Assembly: GCF_963666025.1 (NCBI RefSeq)
Contig: NZ_OY762552.1
Coordinates: 1,231,001 to 1,295,000, forward strand
DNA from: an uncultured Methanobacterium sp.
GTDB lineage: Archaea > Methanobacteriota > Methanobacteria > Methanobacteriales > Methanobacteriaceae
Direction of reading: 5' to 3'
DNA length: 64,000 nt
Shown: positions 31,569 through 40,512 of the stretch, piece after piece
How the letters are laid out: each line of letters opens with the position of its first letter
How positions within the stretch are numbered: position 1 is the first letter of the stretch
Program-made: the position numbers and the translations under genes
The notes under the pieces: model-generated
The model's input: only the letters and a program-made list of their open reading frames with translations
Databases searched by the model: none
What the model was told of the DNA's origin: nothing

Positions 31569-31778
31569 ATGAAAATAAGTGCCAGGAACACTATTAAAGG
31601 CAAAGTAGAGGGTGTGGAAGTAGGAGCAGTAATGGCTAGCGTCAAAATAAAAATAGAAGCTCCAGATGTTATCACAGCAATAATCACCAAAGAATCCGTC
31701 AAAGATCTGGATATTAAAGACGGGGACGAAGTTGTTGCTATTGTTAAATCCACTGAAGTAATGGTTGGCAAAAAATAA
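31569..31778 (+). CDS. mop: Molybdenum-pterin/molybdate-binding protein (single TOBE/Mop domain)
   Basis: 69 residues forming one Mop domain: KISARNTIKGKVEGVEVGAV, then ITAIITKESVKDLDIKDGDEVVAIVKSTEVMV. Such proteins assemble into hexamers that store or sense molybdate or tungstate. It is monocistronic with its own TATA-like region at about 31511 and lacks the palindromic box seen at its downstream neighbours. Its closeness to a ModE protein that lacks TOBE domains suggests it could supply the oxyanion sensor (inference). Confidence 0.92.
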   Translation: MKISARNTIKGKVEGVEVGAVMASVKIKIEAPDVITAIITKESVKDLDIKDGDEVVAIVKSTEVMVGKK

Positions 31779-31788
31779 ACTCTATTAC

Positions 31789-31810
31789 TACTTCTTTTTT
31801 TATTTTTTTA
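31789..31810 (+). terminator. T-tract terminator after mop
   Basis: T-rich run about ten bases after the stop codon, without a stem. Confidence 0.4.
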
Positions 31811-31937
31811 AAAACTCATGGTTTAAAACCAACAATCCAATCCATTATAATTTCATCACACTTCGCTTTTTAAATGACCATAGAACTTTTTTAAAGGTTT
31901 TAATGATTATTAATTTTTTTTACAATTCCATTAAATT

Positions 31938-31961
31938 CGATATGTTTATATGTCCATATCG
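31938..31961 (+). promoter_or_regulatory. ModE-like palindrome over TATA box (box 1, ferredoxin-fwdF)
   Basis: Half-sites CGATATG (31938-31944) and CATATCG (31955-31961) form a perfect inverted repeat. The 10-nt spacer holds the TATA element TTTATATG. The expected transcript start near 31975 leaves a leader of about 25 nt before the ATG at 32001. It is the best-matching member of seven identical-spacing sites in the window. Confidence 0.88.
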
Positions 31962-32000
31962 CATAATTATAGCATCAATCATTAAGTGAGGGTGATAATT

Positions 32001-32192
32001 ATGCCAGTAGTTATAGACGACGATAAATGTGGAAAGATCGAAAACTGCCCAGGAGAAGGCCTGTGCATCAAACTATGTGAACAGGGAGCCCTAGTGGAAG
32101 AAAATGGGGAACTAGTTCTGTACCCGGATAAATGTGATGACTGTGACTTGTGTATCACCAACTGCCCTAACCAGGCCATATCCAAAGCTTAA
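32001..32192 (+). CDS. Small 2[4Fe-4S] ferredoxin, Fwd-operon type
   Basis: 63 residues with eight cysteines in two clusters: CGKIENCPGEGLCIKLC (spread spacing) and CDDCDLCITNC. It resembles the small ferredoxin subunits (FwdG/FwdH class) that lie beside fwdF in tungsten formylmethanofuran dehydrogenase operons. The ATG at 32001 has GAGGGTG nine nucleotides upstream. It is followed 27 bp later by fwdF under box 1. Confidence 0.82.
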   Translation: MPVVIDDDKCGKIENCPGEGLCIKLCEQGALVEENGELVLYPDKCDDCDLCITNCPNQAISKA

Positions 32193-32219
32193 ATATTAAT
32201 ATATAGGGGAATGGTATTT

Positions 32220-33215
32220 ATGAGCGCGGTAGAAAGAAATGGGAACGACAAACGTTCTCTGGATTACATCAGTGACAAATGTGTGGGATGCGGTATATGC
32301 ACCAGCATCTGCCCCACAGAATCCTTAAGGCTGGGCCCAGTGCTGCCCATAGCCAGAGGACTGGTGGACATGGATTACGTGAATGTTAACAAGAACAGCT
32401 GTGTTTTATGCGGTTTATGCGCATCAGCCTGTCCTTTCGAAGCATTCGAGTTCAAGATCAACGATGAAAACATCAAAGATCTGGAGGCCTATCCTCAATG
32501 GAACCACTCGGCCTACATTGACAATGAAGAGTGTTTATATTGTAAGGCATGTGAAACTGCTTGCCCTCAGGATGCCATAACCATAAAACGTGAACTGCCT
32601 AAACGTTCCAACCTGGTCGTAGGTGAAATCGATATAAACAAGGATGAGTGTATTTACTGTGGTATATGTGAAGAGATGTGCCCACCACAGGCCATAAACA
32701 TGACTGTCAAGGAACAAATGGAACGTGACATCGAAGTGGATGAAGATAAATGTGTTTACTGTCTGGTGTGTAAGCGTGCCTGCCCAGTTGATGCTATAAA
32801 AGCAGCATGTACTTCCTGTTCATATGGAGAGTATGAAATAGACCCAGAAGATGCTAAAATCAAAGGAAGGGCCATCCTGCAGGAAGATAAATGTGTTAAC
32901 TGCGGTTGGTGCCAGGAAATCTGCCCGGTTGATGCTGCTAAAGTCATCAAACCATTTGAAGGCGAAATTTCCGTTAACATAGAAGAATGTAAAGGTGAAT
33001 CCTGCCATGCCTGTGTGGACGTCTGCCCCTGTAATGCAGCAAGTATTGTGGATGATAAATCCTCCATTGAAGAGAAATTCTGTATTCTCTGTGGTGCCTG
33101 CAGTAATGTGTGCCCACAAAAATGTATCACCATAAAACGGGACAAGATGAACCTGGAAAACATCCGTTCCAAATCCTGGCAGAATAAGTTGTCCGGATTG
33201 ATGGAAGGGAAATAA
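32220..33215 (+). CDS. fwdF: Polyferredoxin subunit of tungsten formylmethanofuran dehydrogenase
   Basis: 331 residues with eight CxxCxxCxxxC-type motifs (for example CVGCGICTSICP, CIYCGICEEMCP, CVNCGWCQEICP, CILCGACSNVCP), enough for eight [4Fe-4S] clusters, as in FwdF. FwdF wires the catalytic FwdABCD core to other FwdF units or to ferredoxin/heterodisulfide reductase. The catalytic fwd genes do not follow; a T-tract and the modE gene do. The ATG at 32220 has GGGGA upstream. It may supply an alternative electron entry to Fwd/Fmd enzymes encoded elsewhere. Confidence 0.85.
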   Translation: MSAVERNGNDKRSLDYISDKCVGCGICTSICPTESLRLGPVLPIARGLVDMDYVNVNKNSCVLCGLCASACPFEAFEFKINDENIKDLEAYPQWNHSAYIDNEECLYCKACETACPQDAITIKRELPKRSNLVVGEIDINKDECIYCGICEEMCPPQAINMTVKEQMERDIEVDEDKCVYCLVCKRACPVDAIKAACTSCSYGEYEIDPEDAKIKGRAILQEDKCVNCGWCQEICPVDAAKVIKPFEGEISVNIEECKGESCHACVDVCPCNAASIVDDKSSIEEKFCILCGACSNVCPQKCITIKRDKMNLENIRSKSWQNKLSGLMEGK

Positions 33216-33229
33216 TTTTTATCTCTTCC

Positions 33230-33244
33230 TCCTTTCTTTTTTTT
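33230..33244 (+). terminator. T-tract terminator after fwdF
   Basis: CT-rich then T9 run 15-29 bases after the stop, so transcription of the ferredoxin-fwdF unit likely ends here. Confidence 0.45.
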
Positions 33245-33438
33245 GAATTATTTAGCAGAATTACCATGATTACTGAAATTTAATATTCTAAATAAACACA
33301 AATTTTCAGTTGATCTGGATGAAAAAATACATTTTCTGAATAATTCCTAGAAAAATAAATCTACTTTAACCAATCCAATTTAAAATACACTCTTTTGATA
33401 ATCGGATAAGAAAAATATAATTAAAATGAACGTATTTA

Positions 33439-33843
33439 TTAAAACCAGAATCTTTCCATTACCGGGACTTTTAAAAAATTCCTTTCCAGAGCCAGATTCG
33501 AAGTTTCCTTTTCAAGGGTGCCCTGATCAATTCGCCTGTTTAAAAAACTATCAATTTTTTGATACTCTTCCAGAATTTTTTTGCCATTCTCAGTCAGTTT
33601 ACTCATACCCCCACCACCTTTTCCTCCCAGCTGGGTTAGAACAACAGAGTTATCCAGATCATTTTCCAAATTTTTAATGTAATTCAGGGCGCTTCTATAA
33701 GATATTTTTGCTTTTTGTGACGCCTGTTTTATGGATCCATAATCATTGATACATTTTAAAAGGTTATATTTCTTTTTATTCAAAAAAACTAATTTAGAAT
33801 CAATTTTTAACGGATACTGGGGACTATTCCTTTTATTTGTCAA
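33439..33843 (-). CDS. modE: ModE-type transcriptional regulator, DNA-binding domain only
   Basis: 134 residues. The winged helix typical of ModE covers about 15-105: YNLLKCINDYGSIKQASQKAKISYRSALNYIKNLE, then the family-specific loop LGGKGGGGMSKLTENGKKIL. The two C-terminal Mop/TOBE domains that bind molybdate in E. coli ModE are absent; only about 25 residues follow. It starts at TTG with GAGGAG upstream. A TATA box on the minus strand near 33978-33986 would give a leader of about 110 nt. It is the best candidate for the protein that binds the seven palindromic boxes here. Confidence 0.88.
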   Translation of the reverse strand: MTNKRNSPQYPLKIDSKLVFLNKKKYNLLKCINDYGSIKQASQKAKISYRSALNYIKNLENDLDNSVVLTQLGGKGGGGMSKLTENGKKILEEYQKIDSFLNRRIDQGTLEKETSNLALERNFLKVPVMERFWF

Positions 33844-34185
33844 AATAACTCCTCACTATAATGAATTCCTGAAACAAAATAACAGAAACTACACCCATAG
33901 ACTCACATGAACGTAGCTTCTTAAAGAATTCTTTTTAAATTATTAGATAGTATTACTTTAAAAGTTATAAGTTTAACTATATAAACTTTTTTATCACACG
34001 ACCCCCTAACTTAAAACAATCCAGCAATAAATAATAACCCTAAAATGATATTTTAACCAAAATCAGAAATTTAGAAACTTCCATGAAGATATAAGTGTTT
34101 TATACTCTTTTTAAGTTTATTGAATAGTTTATAGTAAATATTTTATGAATATTACGCACTACTACAAGTTTCAGATAAAATCAGC

Positions 34186-34210
34186 TATCATCATCATGAA
34201 AATGATGATA
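34186..34210. repeat. 9-bp inverted repeat upstream of fmdE
   Basis: TATCATCAT (34186-34194) and ATGATGATA (34202-34210) with a 7-nt loop. It lies 36 bp before ModE box 2, so it may be a second operator or a terminator-like structure. Confidence 0.5.
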
Positions 34211-34245
34211 ATCCCCTATAAAACCTTTACGCCTATCCCTCAAGA

Positions 34246-34269
34246 CGACATGTTTATATGTACTTATCG
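34246..34269 (+). promoter_or_regulatory. ModE-like palindrome over TATA box (box 2, fmdE)
   Basis: CGACATG (34246-34252), a 10-nt spacer with TTTATATG, then CTTATCG (34263-34269). The spacing is identical to box 1, with one substitution per half-site. The predicted transcript start is near 34283 and the ATG at 34298. Confidence 0.85.
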
Positions 34270-34297
34270 TTAACTGTAGCAATGTGAGGTGGAAATA

Positions 34298-34960
34298 ATG
34301 AGCAAATACCAAACCCTCCTAGAAAAAGTACGGGATTTACATGGCGAATTCTGTCCAGGTATTGTTTTAGGAACCCGAATGTGTATGTTAGCCATGGAAC
34401 GACTTGAAATGAATCCAGATACTGGTAATGAAGATCTGGTGGTATATGTGGAAATAGACCGTTGCCTCCCTGATGCTATACAGGCCATCACTGGATGCAG
34501 TCTGGGTAATCGCAGGCTGAAATACAGTGATTACGGTAAATTCATCGCCACCTTTGTGGATATTTCCAGTGGCAAAGCAGTTCGAGTTTCAGCCCTTGAT
34601 GATAAAATTGATTCAAGCCAGGGCTTCTGGACCTGGCTTGAAAATATTCTGATTTCAACCAAACCCGGAAATTTAACCCCTGAAAAGGAAGAAATAGAAT
34701 TTGCAGCCCATAGAATATATGATATACCTGATGAAGAGCTTCTCCTCCTGGAGGATGTTCATCTGGAAATACCTGAAAACGATATGCCTGGCTTTCCTGA
34801 GCATGTGGCTGTGTGTTCAACTTGTGGAGAACACGTAGTGGATTTTAAAGAGTTTAACGTGGATGGTAGAACTATCTGCAGATCATGCACCGAAAAAAGC
34901 GTTAAATTGGTGGTTAATCAAGCTTATTCAAACATTTTAAATTCTGAAGTGAAAAGTTGA
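34298..34960 (+). CDS. FmdE-family protein (paralogue 1)
   Basis: 220 residues. The FmdE domain (about 5-110) has HGEFCPGIVLGTRM, VYVEIDRCLPDAIQAITGCSLGNR and YSDYGKFIATFVD, with His, Cys and Cys likely to bind metal. A middle helical region has FAAHRIYDIPDEELL, and a C-terminal zinc ribbon (CSTCGEHV, CRSC) follows. FmdE was found in the molybdenum formylmethanofuran dehydrogenase operon, but its function is not established. The ATG at 34298 follows GAGGTGG. It is a single gene under box 2. Confidence 0.88.
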   Translation: MSKYQTLLEKVRDLHGEFCPGIVLGTRMCMLAMERLEMNPDTGNEDLVVYVEIDRCLPDAIQAITGCSLGNRRLKYSDYGKFIATFVDISSGKAVRVSALDDKIDSSQGFWTWLENILISTKPGNLTPEKEEIEFAAHRIYDIPDEELLLLEDVHLEIPENDMPGFPEHVAVCSTCGEHVVDFKEFNVDGRTICRSCTEKSVKLVVNQAYSNILNSEVKS

Positions 34961-35153
34961 TAAATTAAAAAAATAACGAATTGTATGAGAACAATTATCC
35001 ATTTGTAAAATCAGTTTAAATACGATTTGAAAATCTTTGAAATTTATTATTATTCGTTTATAACCTAAAAAATCAATTAAAAGTTTTTAAAAATAATTTA
35101 AATTATTATTTAAATGATATAAACATTTATATTCATTAAAGTTATACAAAAAA

Positions 35154-35177
35154 CGAATTATTTATACTTTCATATCG
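35154..35177 (+). promoter_or_regulatory. ModE-like palindrome over TATA box (box 3, methyltransferase-ABC operon)
   Basis: CGAATTA (35154-35160), a spacer starting TTTATACT, then CATATCG (35171-35177). The right half is perfect, the left half degenerate, and the spacing identical. It precedes the six-gene run 35187-41145. Confidence 0.82.
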
Positions 35178-35186
35178 AATAATAAA

Positions 35187-36056
35187 ATGGAATCAAAGCA
35201 GGAGGTAAAGGGTATAAAAAACCATACAAAAACAAGTAAAAATAGCAATGAAGTAGATTGGAATGATTTATGGAATCAATCCTTGAAAAATTTGCCTAAA
35301 AAAAATAATCCTGAGTCTTGGGACAATATTGCCCCTAAATTCAGTCAGTGGATGGAAAAAGATGATTATCCAAAAAAGATCTTGAGCAGGATAATAATCC
35401 ATCCGAATGATAGTGTTTTAGATATCGGTTGCGGTAGTGGTGCTATAACCATTCCTCTGGCCCAAAATGCCAAAACAGTTATTGCAATGGATATTTCTGG
35501 CAAAATGTTGGAAATACTAACAGAACAAGCTGAAAAATCAGGCCTTGAAAATATAAACACCCTGAATAAACGTATAGAAGACGTGACATCAGAAGAAGTA
35601 GGTGAACACGATGTGATTGTGGCATCACGTTCTCTGAATGGTGTGGCCAATATTCAGGAAGAGCTTGAGAAAATCAACAAAATTGCTCAAAAATATGTTT
35701 TCATCACTCTCTGGGGTGTTGATAATCGTAAATTTGAAAGGGAAATGGCTGAACTATTGGGCAGAGAATCACACAGTCATCCGGATTATATTTATGTTTA
35801 TAATATTCTCCACCAGATGGGCATCTACGCCAATGTGGAGATGTTAGAATGTAACACTCGTAATTATTATTCCACTTTAGAAGAAGCTCTGGACCGACTT
35901 AGATGGAGAATCGGAGATTTAAATGAGGATGAAGAATCAATTTTAAGAGAATATCTCGAAAAAGCCATGATTAAAAACCCTGACGGAACCATTGCTTTCG
36001 CCAATGGAAAAGCAGATTGGGTTTTAATCTGGTGGAAGAAAGATAATGCAAACTAG
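35187..36056 (+). CDS. Class I SAM-dependent methyltransferase (paralogue A)
   Basis: Up to 289 residues. SAM motif I is VLDIGCGSGAITIPLAQ near 73, motif post-I is MDISGKML, and VASRSLNGVANI follows. The family N-terminus is DWNDLWNQSLKNLPKK...SWDNIAPKFSQWMEKDDYP. It is a close paralogue of 61683-62555, and both start behind a ModE box. The start is unclear: GGAGGT at 35201-35206 lies inside the frame opened by ATG 35187, and the codon seven nucleotides after it is ATA (35214), matched in the paralogue. The substrate is unknown; its place before an ABC importer suggests modification of the imported ligand or its chelator. Confidence 0.82.
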   Translation: MESKQEVKGIKNHTKTSKNSNEVDWNDLWNQSLKNLPKKNNPESWDNIAPKFSQWMEKDDYPKKILSRIIIHPNDSVLDIGCGSGAITIPLAQNAKTVIAMDISGKMLEILTEQAEKSGLENINTLNKRIEDVTSEEVGEHDVIVASRSLNGVANIQEELEKINKIAQKYVFITLWGVDNRKFEREMAELLGRESHSHPDYIYVYNILHQMGIYANVEMLECNTRNYYSTLEEALDRLRWRIGDLNEDEESILREYLEKAMIKNPDGTIAFANGKADWVLIWWKKDNAN

Positions 36057-36086
36057 AAGATTATAGTTTGATTAAAGGTGAATATT

Positions 36087-37175
36087 ATGGAACCTAACAA
36101 TAAAAAGATTTTAATTGCAGCTATTGTCATTGTGGCAGTGGTAGCAGTGGTCGCCGGTTACCTGAGTTACAGTGGAAACAATGTTCTCAATGGCACTACT
36201 CAAATAACAGATATGGCCGGGAGAACTGTTCAGATCCCAACCCAGATAAATACAGTGCTGGCTACATCTCCTCCCAGCACAAACCTGGTTTATATGCTGG
36301 CCCCAGACAAACTCGGTGGTTGGAATTCCAACCTGACCGCAGAACAGAAAAAATACACCCCTGAAAAATACCAGAACCTGTCAGTGGTGGGTGGATGGTA
36401 CAGTACCTTCCAGGGAAATCCTGAAAATTTCTTAACCCAGAAACCTGACGTAGTAATATTCGATAAGGCCAATTTAGGAAACGGTACTCCAAGTATAGAC
36501 AATATGCAGCAGATGATGGGAAGTATTCCAGTAGTGGCCATGCAAAGTTCCATTAACGCAACCAACTACGCCCCATCAATTCAGTTTATGGGGAAACTTC
36601 TCGGTGCAGAGAGTAGTTCAAACAAGTTAATCGCATTCTATGATAAATCTTTGAAAACAGTGAATAATACAGTTTCAACCATCCCCCAGGATCAGAAGGT
36701 TAGAGTGTACTATGCTGAAGGTGCAGCAGGACTACAAACAGATCCAGAAGGTTCACCACACTCACAACTAATTAGCATCTGTGGAGGAGTCAACGTTGCC
36801 AATGTGCCCATCAAAGAGGGCAATGGAATGTCAAACGTTAACCTGGAGCAGGTCCTCCAGTGGAACCCTGATTTGATAATTACCAACAACCCCCAGTTCT
36901 TCAAGAATATCTACACTAACTCATCCTGGCAGAATGTAAAGGCAGTGCAAGATAAGAAAGTTTATCTGGCCCCAACAGCTCCCCAGGGATGGTTTGACAG
37001 ACCTCCAGGTGTTAACACTATCATAGGAATACCATGGACCGCTAAAGTACTCTACCCAGATAAATTCACCAGTTTTAACATGACCAGTCTAACAAAAGAA
37101 TTCTATCAAGACTTCTACCATGTTACACTGACCGACGACGACGTGAAAGTAATAATGAACAATCAAACTATCTAA
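36087..37175 (+). CDS. ABC transporter substrate-binding protein, FecB/BtuF type (system 1)
   Basis: About 362 residues. One N-terminal membrane anchor or signal (about 8-25) has no clear lipobox Cys. The ITDMAGRTVQIP start of class III binding proteins is present, with VYYAEGAAGLQTDPEGSPHSQLI in the second lobe and VFDRPPGVN-like WFDRPPGVN near the C-terminus. The ATG at 36087 follows GGTGA, 30 bp after the methyltransferase stop. The class carries siderophores, cobalamin, haem, or molybdate/tungstate (as MolA of H. influenzae). Oxyanion or Mo/W chelate uptake is inferred from the ModE box and neighbours. Confidence 0.9.
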   Translation: MEPNNKKILIAAIVIVAVVAVVAGYLSYSGNNVLNGTTQITDMAGRTVQIPTQINTVLATSPPSTNLVYMLAPDKLGGWNSNLTAEQKKYTPEKYQNLSVVGGWYSTFQGNPENFLTQKPDVVIFDKANLGNGTPSIDNMQQMMGSIPVVAMQSSINATNYAPSIQFMGKLLGAESSSNKLIAFYDKSLKTVNNTVSTIPQDQKVRVYYAEGAAGLQTDPEGSPHSQLISICGGVNVANVPIKEGNGMSNVNLEQVLQWNPDLIITNNPQFFKNIYTNSSWQNVKAVQDKKVYLAPTAPQGWFDRPPGVNTIIGIPWTAKVLYPDKFTSFNMTSLTKEFYQDFYHVTLTDDDVKVIMNNQTI

Positions 37176-37273
37176 AACTAGTGAAATTGGATGCAATGAG
37201 TAAAAAAAACATTGCATCCTTAACATTTTTTATTTTCTGAATAAATCTGAATTTTCAAAAGAAAGGGAAATAC

Positions 37274-38293
37274 ATGAATTTAAAAATCATTAAAAGCCTT
37301 CCAACAATGGCCATTGTACTAATTTCGCTTATAATTCTATTTATAATATCTTTTTTAATAGGTAGATATCCTTTATCACCATCAGAAGTTTTAATAGCAT
37401 TAGTGACAGGTCTTTTTCATATTAAAACCAATTTATCTCCAACCATATATACCGTGGTCTGGGATATAAGGATGCCCAGAATAGCCGCTGCCATGATAGT
37501 TGGCGCTGCATTATCCATTTCAGGAGCTTCTTTCCAGGGAATATTTAGAAACCCCTTAGTTTCCCCTGATATTCTGGGCGTTTCAGCGGGTGCTGGTTTC
37601 GGAGCAGCACTCGCTATTTTGATAGGTTCATCACCCATAGTCATCCAAATAATGGCCTTTTTAACAGGTTTAGTTGCTGTCAGCTTGACATATTTTCTAA
37701 GTAAAAGTTTCAAAGGTAATGCCACCCTAATAATGGTTTTGGGTGGGATAGCCATTGGTGCTTTATTTTCAGCATTAACCTCTTGCATCAAATACGTTGC
37801 AGACCCCTACAGCAAGTTACCAGAGATTATATTCTGGCTTATGGGCAGTCTGGCAACAATTAACCGGCAAAACGTGGTTATGATAATTATTCCCATCATA
37901 ATAGGCTTCAGTGTTTTATTAATGATTAGATGGAGGATCAACCTTCTTTCCATGGGTGATGAAGAAGCAAGGACTCTTGGGGTTGACACCGAAAGATTAA
38001 GAATTATAGTAATCCTATGCTGTACATTACTCACGGCAGCTGCCGTTAGTATCAGTGGTATAATTGGATGGGTTGGTCTGGTAATACCACATATAGCCCG
38101 AATATTCATAGGACCTGACCATAAGGAATTAATACCTTTCAGTATCATACTAGGAGCGGTTTTCCTACTTTCAGTGGATGATATATGCAGAACTGTTGCA
38201 CCAGTTGAAATTCCTCTGGGAATAGTGACTGCCATTATTGGAGCTCCTTTCTTCATTTATTTATTAAAAAGAGGCTACGAGGGTTGGACATGA
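37274..38293 (+). CDS. ABC transporter permease, FecCD type (system 1)
   Basis: 339 residues with about ten membrane spans. It has the FecCD signatures GAALSISGASFQGIFRNPLVSPDILGVSAGAGFGAA and LTAAAVSISGIIGWVGLVIPHIAR (coupling region). GGGA precedes the ATG. Its stop overlaps the ATPase start by four bases (ATGA). It would form a homodimer in the importer. Confidence 0.93.
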   Translation: MNLKIIKSLPTMAIVLISLIILFIISFLIGRYPLSPSEVLIALVTGLFHIKTNLSPTIYTVVWDIRMPRIAAAMIVGAALSISGASFQGIFRNPLVSPDILGVSAGAGFGAALAILIGSSPIVIQIMAFLTGLVAVSLTYFLSKSFKGNATLIMVLGGIAIGALFSALTSCIKYVADPYSKLPEIIFWLMGSLATINRQNVVMIIIPIIIGFSVLLMIRWRINLLSMGDEEARTLGVDTERLRIIVILCCTLLTAAAVSISGIIGWVGLVIPHIARIFIGPDHKELIPFSIILGAVFLLSVDDICRTVAPVEIPLGIVTAIIGAPFFIYLLKRGYEGWT

Positions 38294-39066
38294 ATGGAAT
38301 AATGGAAATGGAAAACGCATCATTCTCTTACAGTGGAAAAGAAAAAATATTTCAGGATATTAATCTCTCCATAAATAAAGGAGAGGTTCTATGCATTTTA
38401 GGACCAAACGGGACCGGTAAAACAACTTTAATAAAGTGCTTAAACTGTCTTTTGAAATTAAACACCGGTAACATCTTCCTGTCAGGCGAAGACATTTATT
38501 CATTTAACAAAACAGATCTCGCCCGTCAAATTGGTTACATACCTCAGGGGCATAATCCTGTTTTCCCCTTCACGGTTTTAGATGTAGTAGTAATGGGTCG
38601 AGCCCCCCATTTGAGTTCCATGTCTTCACCATCACAAAATGACTATCTGATCGCTCAAGAATCTCTGAAAAAGTTGAATATGGATCATATGATGCACAAC
38701 CCATACACAGAATTAAGTGGTGGAGAAAAACAGCTGGTATTTTTCGCACGAGTACTCGCTCAGAAACCTGACATTTTACTTTTAGATGAACCTACATCTC
38801 ATTTGGACTTCGGGAATCAAATGAGAACACTTAAGATCATTAATAAAATGGCCAACGGAGGTTTTACTGTGGTTATGACCTCTCATTTCCCCGATCATGC
38901 CTTTATATCTGCAGATAAAGTGGCAATAATGAAAGACTGCCATATAATCGATTATGGAACCCCTGAAGAAGTTATCACTGAAGAAAACTTAGAAAGGGCC
39001 TATAATATTGGAGTGAAAATAATGGATTTGGATCATGGAAGAAAAATCTGCATTCCAGAAGTTTAA
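38290..39066 (+). CDS. ABC transporter ATP-binding protein, FecE/BtuD type (system 1)
   Basis: 258 residues with all ABC motifs: Walker A GPNGTGKTT, Q-loop IPQGH, signature LSGGEKQ, Walker B ILLLDEPTSHLD and the switch His in MTSHFPDHA. It is translationally coupled to the permease (ATGA at 38290-38293). It energises import by the adjacent binding protein and permease. Confidence 0.93.
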   Translation: MNGIMEMENASFSYSGKEKIFQDINLSINKGEVLCILGPNGTGKTTLIKCLNCLLKLNTGNIFLSGEDIYSFNKTDLARQIGYIPQGHNPVFPFTVLDVVVMGRAPHLSSMSSPSQNDYLIAQESLKKLNMDHMMHNPYTELSGGEKQLVFFARVLAQKPDILLLDEPTSHLDFGNQMRTLKIINKMANGGFTVVMTSHFPDHAFISADKVAIMKDCHIIDYGTPEEVITEENLERAYNIGVKIMDLDHGRKICIPEV

Positions 39067-39111
39067 TTAATTTCTGTTAGTATGAACTCGTTATAAAAAA
39101 GGAGGTAAATT

Positions 39112-39705
<594 letters not shown>

Positions 39706-39714
39706 AGTGAGCAA

Positions 39715-40458
39715 ATGAAACTAGTAAATGAATTATTGGAAGCGGCAAGTGAAAATGATTCCCCTGTCACGGATGTAAGGGTTGGAGTGTCCTGGACAGG
39801 AGTCCATGGAAAATATGGTGGGGTTTCCAAGACCTACGGGATCCCTGTGGTCCACGGCAATTACACCAGAGACATGGGCGATTTAACCAATAAAACTACC
39901 ATGGAACTGGCAGAGTATGTTAAATCCTGGAATCTGGTGGAAGCCAGTATTGGTGTGGCTGCCCTGAATTCCATGATGAAACCCCGTGGTAAAAAGGACA
40001 TTAATGCCCAGGATCTCATCATCGAAGAAAGTCATAACAAGAAGGTTACCATGGTGGGTAAGTTCCCCAAGATCGATGCGATAAGATCTGTAGCTAAGGA
40101 GTTTTGGGTCCTAGAATCTGATCAAACCCTCCTCAACCCCCGGGAGGGCATAATCACCGAGGCTGCTGCAGAATATGTGTTCCCTGGAAGTGATATAATT
40201 ATTATAACCGGTTCCACCCTGATAAACAAGGGACTGGAGCGTTACCTTAACCTGGCTAAACAGGAAGATGCATATACTATCATTCTGGGGCCAAGTACCA
40301 CTATGAGTGACGTGCTTTTCGATTATGGTGCTGACATGCTGGCAGGAGTTGAACTATTAGACCCTGAAGCCATTCTCAGGAAAATCAGCCAGAGTGGAGG
40401 TATGATCAACACCCGAGTCTGCAAGGGTGAAATAGGGTTCAGAGTGCTGGAGGGTTAG
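39715..40458 (+). CDS. DUF364/DUF4213 protein, putative heavy-metal chelation domain
   Basis: 247 residues. The N-terminal enolase-like DUF4213 part (about 1-95, ending SIGVAALNSMM) is followed by a Rossmann-like DUF364 domain with GKFPKIDAIRSVAKEFWVLE, IITGSTLINKGLERYL and ILGPSTTMSDVLFDYGADMLAGV. The family is predicted to bind heavy-metal chelates and often lies beside FecBCD-type importers. It starts ten bases after the fmdE stop, in one operon. This supports import of a metal complex and not a free ion, but is inference. Confidence 0.82.
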   Translation: MKLVNELLEAASENDSPVTDVRVGVSWTGVHGKYGGVSKTYGIPVVHGNYTRDMGDLTNKTTMELAEYVKSWNLVEASIGVAALNSMMKPRGKKDINAQDLIIEESHNKKVTMVGKFPKIDAIRSVAKEFWVLESDQTLLNPREGIITEAAAEYVFPGSDIIIITGSTLINKGLERYLNLAKQEDAYTIILGPSTTMSDVLFDYGADMLAGVELLDPEAILRKISQSGGMINTRVCKGEIGFRVLEG

Positions 40459-40512
40459 TTAAAAATACAACCGGATTGTCAGAAAGTTATTGGAATTTAG
40501 AAGGTTACTTGA

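Larger units (their letters stand above)
33844..34297. other. Divergent intergenic region between modE and fmdE
   Basis: Contains the modE promoter (minus strand, TTTATATA near 33978-33986), a 9-bp hairpin at 34186-34210 and ModE box 2 at 34246-34269. No reading frame with a ribosome site is seen. Confidence 0.5.
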
